Source of the DNA: Chrysochromulina parva
Lineage: Eukaryota > Haptophyta > Prymnesiales > Chrysochromulinaceae
Assembly: GCA_002887195.1 (NCBI GenBank)
Contig: PJAB01002048.1
Coordinates: 1 to 10,734, forward strand
Direction: 5' to 3'
DNA length: 10,734 nt
Under the pieces are notes generated by a model, which was not told where the DNA came from, ran no database searches, and saw only the letters and a list, made by a program, of their open reading frames with translations. Below are positions 1 to 6,331 of the stretch, one piece after another; position 1 is the first letter of the stretch; the number at the start of each line of letters is the position of its first letter. A program made the position numbers and the translations under genes.

Positions 1-403
1 CACAGGCCCGCGGATGCAAGAGTGCTCCCTCAGCCATGGTAAGTGTCAGAAGTGTCTTGCTTCCGTTTCCTCTTCCGTGTGGTGGTTCCAATTAGCGATT
101 ACCTACCTGCAAGGTTCCAAATTTGTGTGTCACTTTACGCTATACGAATTAGGCCACGTGTTTTCTGATGGGTGATTGCAACTGTCGTGTCGTTGACGAG
201 GGCAGTTAGGCATGTTGTATAACCCGATCTGGGAAGGCGGACGATGCCTCCGCTCGCGGGCGGACGCGGGAGGCGGGCGGCGACGCGCTCTCCCGAGCCG
301 TGACCCGTGTCGGTCTTCGTCTTGGTCTTCGCTTTGTCTTACAGTGGAGGCAGTCCAGTCTGAGTCCAGTTCGGTTGGACGGACTACGACTAAATAAGGG
401 ACA
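1..403. other. left-edge flank without a convincing gene
   Basis: I see no confident gene here. The right part must hold the 3' untranslated region of the ABM gene, which ends at 404 on the minus strand. A frame open from position 2 to a TGA near 172 on the plus strand has a small cluster of cysteines (C-x5-C-x2-C around 23-55), but it is short and cut by the window edge. Around 36-45 the sequence ATGGTAAGT looks like a strong 5' splice donor, so the tail of an exon from a gene to the left is possible but unproven. The other short frames here (for example 212-397 plus and 130-540 minus) have Arg/Ser/Pro-rich translations typical of chance frames in GC-rich DNA. Confidence 0.4.
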
Positions 404-838
404 CTATTTCGGGAAGGCCCATGAGCCAGGGAAGCCAGCCTTGGATGAGACGGATTTGCAACCGCCCGACTCCTTGAAGTTGGTCCACAGCTGGAAGTGT
501 GGCTGCGCCTTGTGCTCGGCGACAGCAGCCGCGCTCTCATAGACCTCGTAGAAGTAGAAGCGCGTATCGGAATCGGTCGAACGGAGCACTTCGAAGCGCA
601 AACACCCTGGCTCTGCGCGAGAGCCTACAGCGTCCGCCTCCGCCACCTTCAGGAATTCGTCCATGCGGGACGGCTCAACGTTCACCTCGACAATTATCCC
701 GATCATATCAGCCGACATGGATGGCGCACCGCCGCGAAAACGCAACGCAGGTCGCGTAAAAATTGGTGCGCCGTTCAACAGCATCGCCGTTGTTTGTACC
801 GAGCCGGCGAGCAGCATGGTCAGCATGAGGAGATTCAT
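404..838 (-). CDS. plastid-targeted ABM-fold monooxygenase-like protein
   Basis: This is a 144-residue protein of the antibiotic biosynthesis monooxygenase (ABM, dimeric alpha+beta barrel) superfamily, which includes YgiN-type quinol monooxygenases and LsrG-like proteins. The ABM domain covers about residues 46-122. It shows the family pattern EPGCLRFEVLR (76-86), then FYFYEVY (94-100), then HKAQPHFQLW (109-118), with His109 and His114 in the usual active-site region. Residues 1-19 (MNLLMLTMLLAGS...) are a hydrophobic signal peptide. Residues 20-45, with RPALRFRGGAP, look like a transit peptide, so import into a complex plastid is inferred. The start is the ATG at 838; one codon further upstream is TTG, which is unlikely in a eukaryotic nucleus. 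The substrate cannot be told from sequence: members range from quinone or haem oxidation to simple small-molecule turnover. No intron is needed. The gene is divergent from the membrane-protein gene. Confidence 0.8.
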   Translation of the reverse strand: MNLLMLTMLLAGSVQTTAMLLNGAPIFTRPALRFRGGAPSMSADMIGIIVEVNVEPSRMDEFLKVAEADAVGSRAEPGCLRFEVLRSTDSDTRFYFYEVYESAAAVAEHKAQPHFQLWTNFKESGGCKSVSSKAGFPGSWAFPK

Positions 839-1006
839 CAAAAAGTAGTTCTGCGTGCCCTATACGACGCGTCATGAAAAGCGAAAGTGCGGGGCGGGTT
901 CGAACCCAAAGGCCCATTCGATCTCGAGTATCTCAAAGTCTGTCATTAGACTTTCTCAAAAGCTTCTCCGCATCTCCCCGCGTTCGCCGCTCCCGGTTTT
1001 GCCGTG
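839..1006. promoter_or_regulatory. divergent intergenic region, probable bidirectional promoter
   Basis: These 168 bp separate two divergent start codons (838 minus, 1007 plus), so they must hold both 5' untranslated regions and probably both core promoters. No clear TATA box is visible. The most striking element is a perfect 12-bp palindrome, GGGTTCGAACCC, at 896-907. A direct GATCTCGAGTATCTC-type pyrimidine/purine stretch follows at about 920-935. The role is inferred from position only. Confidence 0.45.
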
Positions 1007-2077
1007 ATGAAAAACGACCAGGAGGAGCCGGCGAAGTCGCTCGCGCCCTTCATAAAGCGTACACCCTACGCGAACCCGCTGTGGCCCATCCACCTGTTCT
1101 TCAACAAGAAGTTCACGGTCCACCGCTTCCTCGGTCTCGTCTACCTCGTGCAGTACTTGGTGGCCTGGCGCATGTACCTCACGGATTATGAGGGCTTCGC
1201 CAAATCGCCGCTCATCTGGGCCATGCCCCTCAATGGCGTGGTACAAGCCCTCAGCGCGACGTACTACTTTTCTTTCCTCCCGAAGAAGGCGGACCCAGGT
1301 TACTACTCCGACAGATCCGCGCTGAGCTACGATTTTGTCAAGGAGAACATCTTCTTCTCCTCCATCTTATTGTGGCAGTGGGTCTACTACTGCCCGACGT
1401 TTTACGGGCCTCTTACCACCGGCCGTGTGCTCACCGTCGTGGAACACGCCTTCGTCTTCCTCCCCTACTTCTTCCGGGACCTTGTGCCAAAGACGAGCTT
1501 CCGCGCGAGCATGAAAAGCGACACGAACAAGACTGAAGGCAATGCGTACTTCTTCTTCATCGTCACCCATGTGACGAAGTTGTTCTACTTGTGGGCCAAG
1601 TGGTACATCGGCTTCTTCTTCAACTACCTTCGCTACCTCAACCTCGTGAATGACAACCAGCGTCGCGAGATGTACCGCTTGCTGCTCTTCTCCGCATTCG
1701 CGACCACGGTGTCCATGTTCCTGCACACGCTCAAGTTCAAAGGTTACATGGGTCCGAGAACGGCTTTCCTGACCTACATGGCTTCATATCTGGCAACCTT
1801 CTATTCCATCGGGCGGCTCTACACCCTCTTTCTTGGACAGACGCCGCTCGTTGGCATCACTCTGGTCGCCATGCTGCTGAACAGATTTGGTCACTTGCTT
1901 GTCGGCAAGAATTGTCTAGCCATGCTTGGCGGGGAGCGAGCACCGTTGCTGGGGCAGGCTTGGCAGCTCGTCACCATGGGCCTGCTCCTCGGGGTCCGCT
2001 CTGGGTACTTTGGTATGGAGATGCTCTCCCGCGTCCTCATCGCCACCGTCTGCGCGTTTGGAGCCTGGGTCTTCTGA
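1007..2077 (+). CDS. polytopic membrane protein of unrecognised family
   Basis: This is an intact 356-residue protein that I do not recognise. It is rich in Phe, Tyr, Leu and Trp and has about 8-10 likely membrane segments, at roughly 38-56, 68-91, 114-133, 141-160, 180-214 (one long or two short), 224-243, 252-277, 281-301, and 318-356 (two). The N-terminal 30 residues are polar with no cleavable signal peptide (MKNDQEEPAKSLAPF). Polar loops lie at 92-112 and 160-179, the latter Lys/Arg/Ser-rich. Notable motifs are WPIHLFFNKKFTVHRFLG (26-43), KWYIGFFFNYLRYL (198-211) and LLNRFGHLLVGKN (290-302). The ATG at 1007 is chosen because the codon before it, at 1004, is GTG. The aromatic-rich helices suggest an endomembrane or plastid-envelope protein, but no catalytic signature is evident. 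Candidates such as a transporter, a lipid-modifying enzyme or a TLC/DUF-type protein cannot be separated by eye. Confidence 0.8.
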   Translation: MKNDQEEPAKSLAPFIKRTPYANPLWPIHLFFNKKFTVHRFLGLVYLVQYLVAWRMYLTDYEGFAKSPLIWAMPLNGVVQALSATYYFSFLPKKADPGYYSDRSALSYDFVKENIFFSSILLWQWVYYCPTFYGPLTTGRVLTVVEHAFVFLPYFFRDLVPKTSFRASMKSDTNKTEGNAYFFFIVTHVTKLFYLWAKWYIGFFFNYLRYLNLVNDNQRREMYRLLLFSAFATTVSMFLHTLKFKGYMGPRTAFLTYMASYLATFYSIGRLYTLFLGQTPLVGITLVAMLLNRFGHLLVGKNCLAMLGGERAPLLGQAWQLVTMGLLLGVRSGYFGMEMLSRVLIATVCAFGAWVF

Positions 2078-2491
2078 ACCTCATGAGAAACATGGGGCTT
2101 TTTCGGAGCCTGTGGGGTCTTCTGACGCGTGAGGAGAACCGGAGGAGCGGGCATCTAAGAACGTGTACGAGCCATCGCAAGGGCCCTGGCCATTGAGAGG
2201 CGACTCGGAGGAGCGTCTCGCCCTCGATCCCGCGAGTTGTGACGCGACTATCGGACGTGGCGACGAGCAGTCGAGTGAGGTGTACGACAACTCGAGGCCT
2301 CCTCACCGGCCAGGAACGCATGGAGGCGGCGCAAGGGCAACAGTAGGCGAGCAGCTACACGGCACGCGCCGTTTGAGAGCACCGAACTCGCGCAGCAAGA
2401 CTTGACCGGGAGGTCCAAACTTGCACGGATGCGATGATGTGCACGAGACGTGCATGGAGACGTGAGTCTGCTGTCTGCCTTGCGCACCGGC

Positions 2492-2514
2492 GTGGGCCGT
2501 GGGCCGTGGGCCGT
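2492..2514. repeat. three tandem copies of GTGGGCC
   Basis: Positions 2492-2512 are three exact copies of the heptamer GTGGGCC, followed by a partial copy. This is a minisatellite-like run in non-coding DNA, and its length may vary between strains. Confidence 0.85.
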
Positions 2515-2591
2515 AGCCATGCGCTTGCCGTAGCGTTGAGCACGACGCACGAGTCGAGTGGTGCGCCGGTACTGTACGGTAAATCGTAACT

Positions 2592-2603
2592 TACACACAC
2601 ACA
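2592..2603. repeat. short CA microsatellite
   Basis: A run of alternating A and C (ACACACACACA) lies about 80-90 bp left of the GC-rich block. No function is inferred. Confidence 0.8.
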
Positions 2604-2640
2604 AACGAAACGGCCGTTGTCGCGCCTATTTCCGCGGCGC

Positions 2641-2664
2641 GGCGCCGGCGGGTTCCCCGGCGCC
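2641..2664. repeat. GC-rich inverted repeat
   Basis: GGCGCCGG at 2641-2648 pairs perfectly with CCGGCGCC at 2657-2664 across an 8-nt loop, giving a strong potential hairpin on either strand. It lies between two convergent genes, so a role in transcript ending is possible but not shown. Confidence 0.6.
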
Positions 2665-2682
2665 ACAGCGGCACGGCTCAGA

Positions 2683-2737
2683 GCGCGGGCGCCCGCCCCG
2701 GGCCCCCGGCGGGGCCGCGCGGGCCGCGCGGCCGCGG
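2683..2737. repeat. 55-nt tract of pure G and C
   Basis: No A or T occurs over 55 nt. The tract includes the 12-bp palindrome GCGGGCGCCCGC at 2685-2696 and repeated GGGCC/GGCCGCGC blocks. It ends abruptly in an AT-rich segment with runs of T at 2756-2764. It looks like low-complexity DNA or an expanded GC block rather than coding sequence. Confidence 0.75.
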
Positions 2738-2757
2738 AGCCATTCAGATTACCAATT

Positions 2758-2763
2758 TTTATT
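2758..2763 (-). terminator. possible polyadenylation signal of the helicase gene
   Basis: On the minus strand this is AATAAA, about 185 nt past the helicase stop codon at 2947, in a locally AT-rich patch. AATAAA is the animal-type signal and may not be the one used in this lineage, so the call is tentative. Confidence 0.25.
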
Positions 2764-2946
2764 TACGCGCCCCTCCTACCGTGCTGCGTACAATCTGACA
2801 GCAGAAGTGCTTTTTGATCGAACAAAACAAGCAACATCTACGGGTACCTAGTACTTTCCTCCAACTCAATCCTTGTCTGCGCGGCCGTCCGCGGGCTTGC
2901 CGCGCCTCGGCTCCTCCTGCTGCTCTTACGCTCCTCTCACCGCGTC

Positions 2947-5130
2947 CTACTTGCTCTCGTTGGTGACATCGTCCTTAGTGAGCAGTATGAGGTCGTCCAG
3001 GGCACGGCGTTTATCCGTGTCCTCGCTCGTCGACGGCACGGCCACCGCCTCCAGGCTGCGCCCGAGCGAGCCTTGCACGATCGTGTTCAGGTTGCTGAGC
3101 ACGGACACCCAGTCGGGATCCGCGTTGATGACGCTCGTCACCACACCGCGGCCCGCCTGCCCCACACGCCCCGCCCGGCCGGCCATGTGCGCATATTCGT
3201 TGGCTTGCTCCGGGCGCAGTCCGAGCGAGAGGCAGTACACGTGCGTCACGTTTGGGAAATCGAGCCCTCTGCCCTCAGACATGGGCACGATGAGTACCGA
3301 GGCGCCACCCGAGCTGATGACGGATTCGAAGTCCATCTTGTCACGGTTGCTGCGCACAGACTTGAAGGCAGCCGCCCCAGACTCCGGAGAGGCGCCTGCT
3401 CTCGTCACAACCGCTTGCTCCCCCCACAGCGCATCACGCAGCGCAGCACCGGCTTTCAACGCCTCGCTTGCATCCTTCGTGAAGACGACTGCGCGAGGTC
3501 TTGTGCGCACCTCGGATACGTCGATCGCAGCTGAAGGCACGTCCGAGCCGAGGCCCTGCGACGTCGCAAAGGCAGGCATGGGCATCGCTACCGCCGCCGC
3601 GCCGAGCGCCTCCCAATCGCGCAGGTCCTTTCGCAGCAGCCTCGCGAGGGCCAACAGCTGCAATTGCACGGCGTTCTCGCCGTCGCTCTTGGGCGCGACT
3701 GAGAACCTATGAGTGAGGCCGGGTGGGCAGAGCGCTTGCGCCAGGTCGTCGAGAGTCCACGCGCGCGCCGCGCCGCTGCCGGAGAGGAGGATGGGCCTCT
3801 CGATCCATCCCGCCTCCACCGCCTTCGCGACCGCCTCGCCCACAGTTGCTCCTATGAGCACGCGGCGGACGGAGGCCGGGAGGGCGCCCAGTACAGCGCA
3901 CTCACACGCATCGGCCTCGTCGACACACGCCATCCGCAGGGCAGACGTGTCCAGGGCGTCACGGACCGTCTCGAGGGCTTCGGCGGAAACGATGAGCACT
4001 TCGGAGTCGCGCAGCACTCCGCCATTCTCAGCGGCGGCAGCGGCGGCCGCAAGTCCATCCTCCGCCGTCGTCAACACAGCGACGCGCACTGCCTTAGGGC
4101 CACCATATCGGACGATCGAGTCCTTGGCGCCGGGCTTGTACGTGCGCGACTCGCGAGCGTAGCCGCCCACCAGGCCGAAGATTTGGCGCGCCGCCTGCTC
4201 GGCCAGCGAACCAGTAGGCGTGATCACGAGGCCCAACGGCGACCCGCGAGGGGGCAGCGTCAAGGCGGCCTTCCTGCCATCGCCACGACCGGCCGGGGTG
4301 TGGAGCGAGGGCGAGAGAGCCTCCATGGTATCCGTCGGGGAGATGTCGGAGCCAGCTGGAGCCTCGAGCAGCACACTCACCGCACTCACGGCCTCAAGAG
4401 AGCGGCGCTCGAGCTCGTCGCCGAGCTCGCAGAGGAGTGGGACTGCAAACGCTAAGGTCTTGCCCGAGCCGGTCGGGGCGCTGATGACCGCATCGCGTTG
4501 GATGGCAGGGGGCTGCGGCAAAGCACCATTTCCATTTGAAGGTAGATCGATGAGGAGTGCGTCGCCGGCACCGCACCCTTCGGGTACCATGACGTTGAAC
4601 TGCGTTCCATCCTCAGTTTCCACAGCGAGGATGTCTCCAGCCACGAGGCCTGCCGGAACGATCACCTCGAGGGCGGGCTGCATCGGCTCCATGAGCGGCT
4701 CCGCGAGCGAGGCCGGCTCCTCGGCCGACGTGCCCTCATTTTCGCCAACGCTCGATGACTCCGCGTCCGATTTCACAGCATCCGCACTCCAGAATTTCAG
4801 AGCGGCTGCCTGCACAGGTGTCGGGTAGCGGAAGCCCAGGTCTTCGAGGCGCGAGCGGAGCCATGATGGTGCGAACTCCCAAGTTAGGGCCGCCGCCTCT
4901 TCGCCACCATCTTTGAAGGCACTTGCCTTGCGCGCGGCATCAATCTCCTCTTTGATTGCTTTGGCTGCAGCGTAGTCCTCCCTGTCCACGGCGGCATTCA
5001 GTCGAGTCACGGCGTTGTTGACATCAAAATTCGCGTTGGCCACAGGCGCAACGCAACGGCTGGGGAACTGTGGAAGTGCATTTGGCAACACGAACACCAC
5101 CGCGGTTGCGATGAAGAGTGGGACGATCAT
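2947..5130 (-). CDS. divergent DEAD-box RNA helicase with UVR-like motif and inserted domain, probably organelle-targeted
   Basis: This is a 727-residue, intronless superfamily 2 helicase. Residues 3-18 are a hydrophobic signal-type segment followed by a Ser/Arg/Ala stretch, which suits import into a complex plastid. Residues 40-66 (RLNAAVDREDYAAAKAIKEEID) resemble a UVR-type helical hairpin. The core motifs are: Q motif LGFRYPTPVQ (98-107); Walker A APTGSGKT (218-225); motif Ia as PTGSLAEQ (305-312); DEAD at 404-407; motif III as GAT (427-429); motif IV AVVFT (547-551); motif V GRGLDFPN (620-627); motif VI HMAGRAGRVG (648-657). ATP-site motifs are intact, while Ia (normally PTRELA), the TPGR region and III (normally SAT) are altered. 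About 100 extra residues (113-210) lie between the Q motif and Walker A. They hold a VPAG...GD/VPEG...GD repeat at 158-194 and an acidic linker at 118-150. The role is probably RNA remodelling, for example in plastid ribosome assembly, but the target is unknown. Confidence 0.88.
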   Translation of the reverse strand: MIVPLFIATAVVFVLPNALPQFPSRCVAPVANANFDVNNAVTRLNAAVDREDYAAAKAIKEEIDAARKASAFKDGGEEAAALTWEFAPSWLRSRLEDLGFRYPTPVQAAALKFWSADAVKSDAESSSVGENEGTSAEEPASLAEPLMEPMQPALEVIVPAGLVAGDILAVETEDGTQFNVMVPEGCGAGDALLIDLPSNGNGALPQPPAIQRDAVISAPTGSGKTLAFAVPLLCELGDELERRSLEAVSAVSVLLEAPAGSDISPTDTMEALSPSLHTPAGRGDGRKAALTLPPRGSPLGLVITPTGSLAEQAARQIFGLVGGYARESRTYKPGAKDSIVRYGGPKAVRVAVLTTAEDGLAAAAAAAENGGVLRDSEVLIVSAEALETVRDALDTSALRMACVDEADACECAVLGALPASVRRVLIGATVGEAVAKAVEAGWIERPILLSGSGAARAWTLDDLAQALCPPGLTHRFSVAPKSDGENAVQLQLLALARLLRKDLRDWEALGAAAVAMPMPAFATSQGLGSDVPSAAIDVSEVRTRPRAVVFTKDASEALKAGAALRDALWGEQAVVTRAGASPESGAAAFKSVRSNRDKMDFESVISSGGASVLIVPMSEGRGLDFPNVTHVYCLSLGLRPEQANEYAHMAGRAGRVGQAGRGVVTSVINADPDWVSVLSNLNTIVQGSLGRSLEAVAVPSTSEDTDKRRALDDLILLTKDDVTNESK

Positions 5131-5192
5131 CTGGAAGGCCTCGAGCCTGGGAGCTCCCTCCGGCCTCCGCAGGTTGAACTCGCTTTTGTGTG
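5131..5192 (-). promoter_or_regulatory. short leader/promoter upstream of the helicase gene
   Basis: Only about 60 bp separate the helicase ATG at 5130 from the direct repeat that bounds the inserted element at 5201. If that element is a recent insertion, the helicase core promoter must lie within these bases, span the element or lie inside it. No TATA box is visible. Confidence 0.3.
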
Positions 5193-5200
5193 AACGTTAA
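5193..5200. repeat. left target-site duplication AACGTTAA
   Basis: AACGTTAA directly abuts the left terminal repeat at 5201 and is repeated in the same orientation at 5482-5489, directly after the right terminal repeat. The match can be stretched by one or two bases (TGAACGTTAACA occurs at both ends) because the element ends share bases with the flank. Confidence 0.65.
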
Positions 5201-5481
5201 CAAGTCAAGTCAAGTCAAGTCGACGCCACGGTCGATCTCGAGCCGATTTCCTCTTCGGCGTAAGAGTGGCGCTCATCGGCTCGAGATCGGCCCGTTACTT
5301 CTCACCTACTTCTTCTCCGAGGGCACGTATGTCAGCATTTATGACGTGTCACCTCATTACATGTATGGACCCCCCTCCGCCATCTCCATCGACTCCCGTC
5401 CTCCCCTGCTGGCTTCCGGAGCACATTCGATAGGCTTCCGTATGGTTGTCTGTTGTTTATGTATAGACTTGACTTGACTTG
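5201..5481. mobile_element. MITE-like non-autonomous DNA transposon with CAAGT-pentamer terminal inverted repeats
   Basis: The 281-bp element starts with four tandem CAAGT units (5201-5221) and ends with the reverse complement of three units (GACTTGACTTGACTTG, 5466-5481), so the terminal inverted repeats match perfectly for 16 bp. An 8-bp direct repeat, AACGTTAA, flanks it on both sides, as expected for a target-site duplication. The interior has no believable protein and contains a strong stem-loop at 5233-5289. Size, terminal repeats and flanking duplication fit a miniature inverted-repeat element. An 8-bp duplication fits hAT-type transposases, and 9-10 bp (also compatible) would fit Mutator-type. 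The family is therefore open. Pentamer-built termini are unusual and could also arise from a satellite-like array in inverted orientation. Confidence 0.62.
5233..5289. repeat. internal 15-bp stem-loop within the element
   Basis: CGATCTCGAGCCGAT at 5233-5247 is perfectly reverse-complementary to 5275-5289, with a 27-nt loop. The loop itself contains CTCTT (5251-5255) paired with AAGAG (5262-5266). It could form a nested hairpin in RNA or a cruciform in DNA. Confidence 0.7.
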
Positions 5482-5489
5482 AACGTTAA
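5482..5489. repeat. right target-site duplication AACGTTAA
   Basis: This is the second copy of the octamer that also precedes the left end of the element at 5193-5200. Confidence 0.65.
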
Positions 5490-5527
5490 CACAACAGATG
5501 CGACAACCGTGCAACGGCACTGTTGTG
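5490..5527. repeat. short inverted repeat CACAACAG/CTGTTGTG
   Basis: CACAACAG at 5490-5497 is the reverse complement of CTGTTGTG at 5520-5527, separated by 22 nt. It lies immediately right of the transposon-like element in non-coding DNA. A 10-bp palindrome, GTACCGGTAC, follows at 5543-5552. Confidence 0.5.
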
Positions 5528-5588
5528 TGTGAACATCCGAATGTACCGGTACGCCGGTCCGGTGTCTTGAGTGTCGAATTATAAACAA

Positions 5589-5727
5589 TGGCTGTGAACA
5601 CAACTTAAGTCACATTTGAGAGAGGACATCACTCATCAGGATACACTCATGTTACTTGTTACATGTATCCTGTTCAGGAATCACGCACGATATCATTATT
5701 CCTGAAGGATACATTGGCTGTGAACAC
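5589..5727. repeat. compound repeat: 13-bp direct repeats enclosing nested inverted repeats
   Basis: TGGCTGTGAACAC occurs at 5589-5601 and again at 5715-5727. Between the copies, CAGGATACA (5637-5645) pairs with TGTATCCTG (5664-5672). The longer segment 5664-5681 (TGTATCC-TG-TTCAGGAAT) is matched in inverted orientation by ATTCCTGAAGGATACA at 5698-5713, with only a 2-nt gap. It may be a decayed foldback element with a target duplication, or a local duplication. It has no coding potential. Confidence 0.5.
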
Positions 5728-6331
5728 TTCGCGTGTTATAACGTAACCGTTCGGCGCCTTCCCCTTTGTTCCCCTTCGCGCTTTGCCTTCGGGCCGCGCC
5801 GCGCGTGGGGCTTCTTCATCGCCGCGGTCGCATGAAATAAAAGCACTCCCGGGTGTGGGCGCGGTGCCGGTCGGGTCTCACTGGCGCGCTCAGGCGGCGT
5901 GAGGCGTGAGGCGCGGGCCGTGGGGGCCCGGATAAGTGTTATAAGCTCGAGCTCGGCGTCGCGTGCGACTTTACCGGTTTTGGCATTCGTCTGGGACTCT
6001 GGCGTCTGGGTTCAATGCACTACAACGGGATCTTTTCGTTTAAAGCCAGAGGTATGAACACTTCATCGACTCCCGTGCTCGGGACCCGCGCGCCTGATAC
6101 GGGGTCCCCGGTGTCTGCGTACTCGAGGCATCAATCCTATGCCTCCGCGCCGGCCGGGCGAGCGCCGCGGCTCCCTCTTTCACTTGGTCTATCCCCACCT
6201 GCCTGCGCGCATGCATGGCCCAGCGGCGCGGGACCCCGACCCCAAGCCGCGCGCTGCGGTCCAGAGCACCGAACGCCGCTGGTCAGCGGCCGGCGTCATC
6301 GACCACCAGCCCCAACGCACCTGTCGGGCGC
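5728..6331. other. spacer downstream of psbO without a recognised gene
   Basis: These 604 bp lie past the psbO stop codon (minus strand), and the part next to 6331 should be its 3' untranslated region. The DNA is GC-rich with runs such as GTGAGGCGTGAGGCG near 5900. A plus-strand frame opens at 6015 and continues into the antisense of psbO, but its translation is Pro/Arg/Ser-rich and domain-free, so it is not called. No tRNA or other RNA gene was found. Confidence 0.5.

Larger units (their letters stand above)
2078..2946. other. convergent intergenic spacer (two 3' regions) with simple repeats
   Basis: This 869-bp stretch lies between the stop codons of two convergent genes and should contain both 3' untranslated regions. 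I see no convincing gene: its frames (for example 2248-2604 minus and 2558-2851 plus) are Arg/Ala/Pro-rich and lack domains. It does hold a heptamer repeat, a CA run, a GC-rich hairpin, a tract of pure G/C and a sudden change to AT-rich DNA after 2738. These are listed separately. Confidence 0.6.

Noticed and set aside
130..540. 136-residue minus-strand frame overlapping the end of the ABM gene
   Set aside because: It shares DNA with the well-supported ABM frame and is Arg/Ser/Pro-rich.
845..915. tRNA gene suggested by the B-box-like GGGTTCGAACCC
   Set aside because: On neither strand do the flanking bases give a 5-bp T stem, an acceptor stem or an anticodon arm at the right spacing.
2873..3712. 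279-residue plus-strand open frame antisense to the helicase
   Set aside because: It lies inside the helicase coding region, is Ser/Arg/Ala/Pro-rich with no domain, and is explained by GC-rich codon use on the opposite strand.
5332..5601. 89-residue minus-strand frame across the right end of the transposon-like element
   Set aside because: It crosses the element boundary and target duplication, and its translation has no domain, so it is neither a transposase remnant nor a host gene.
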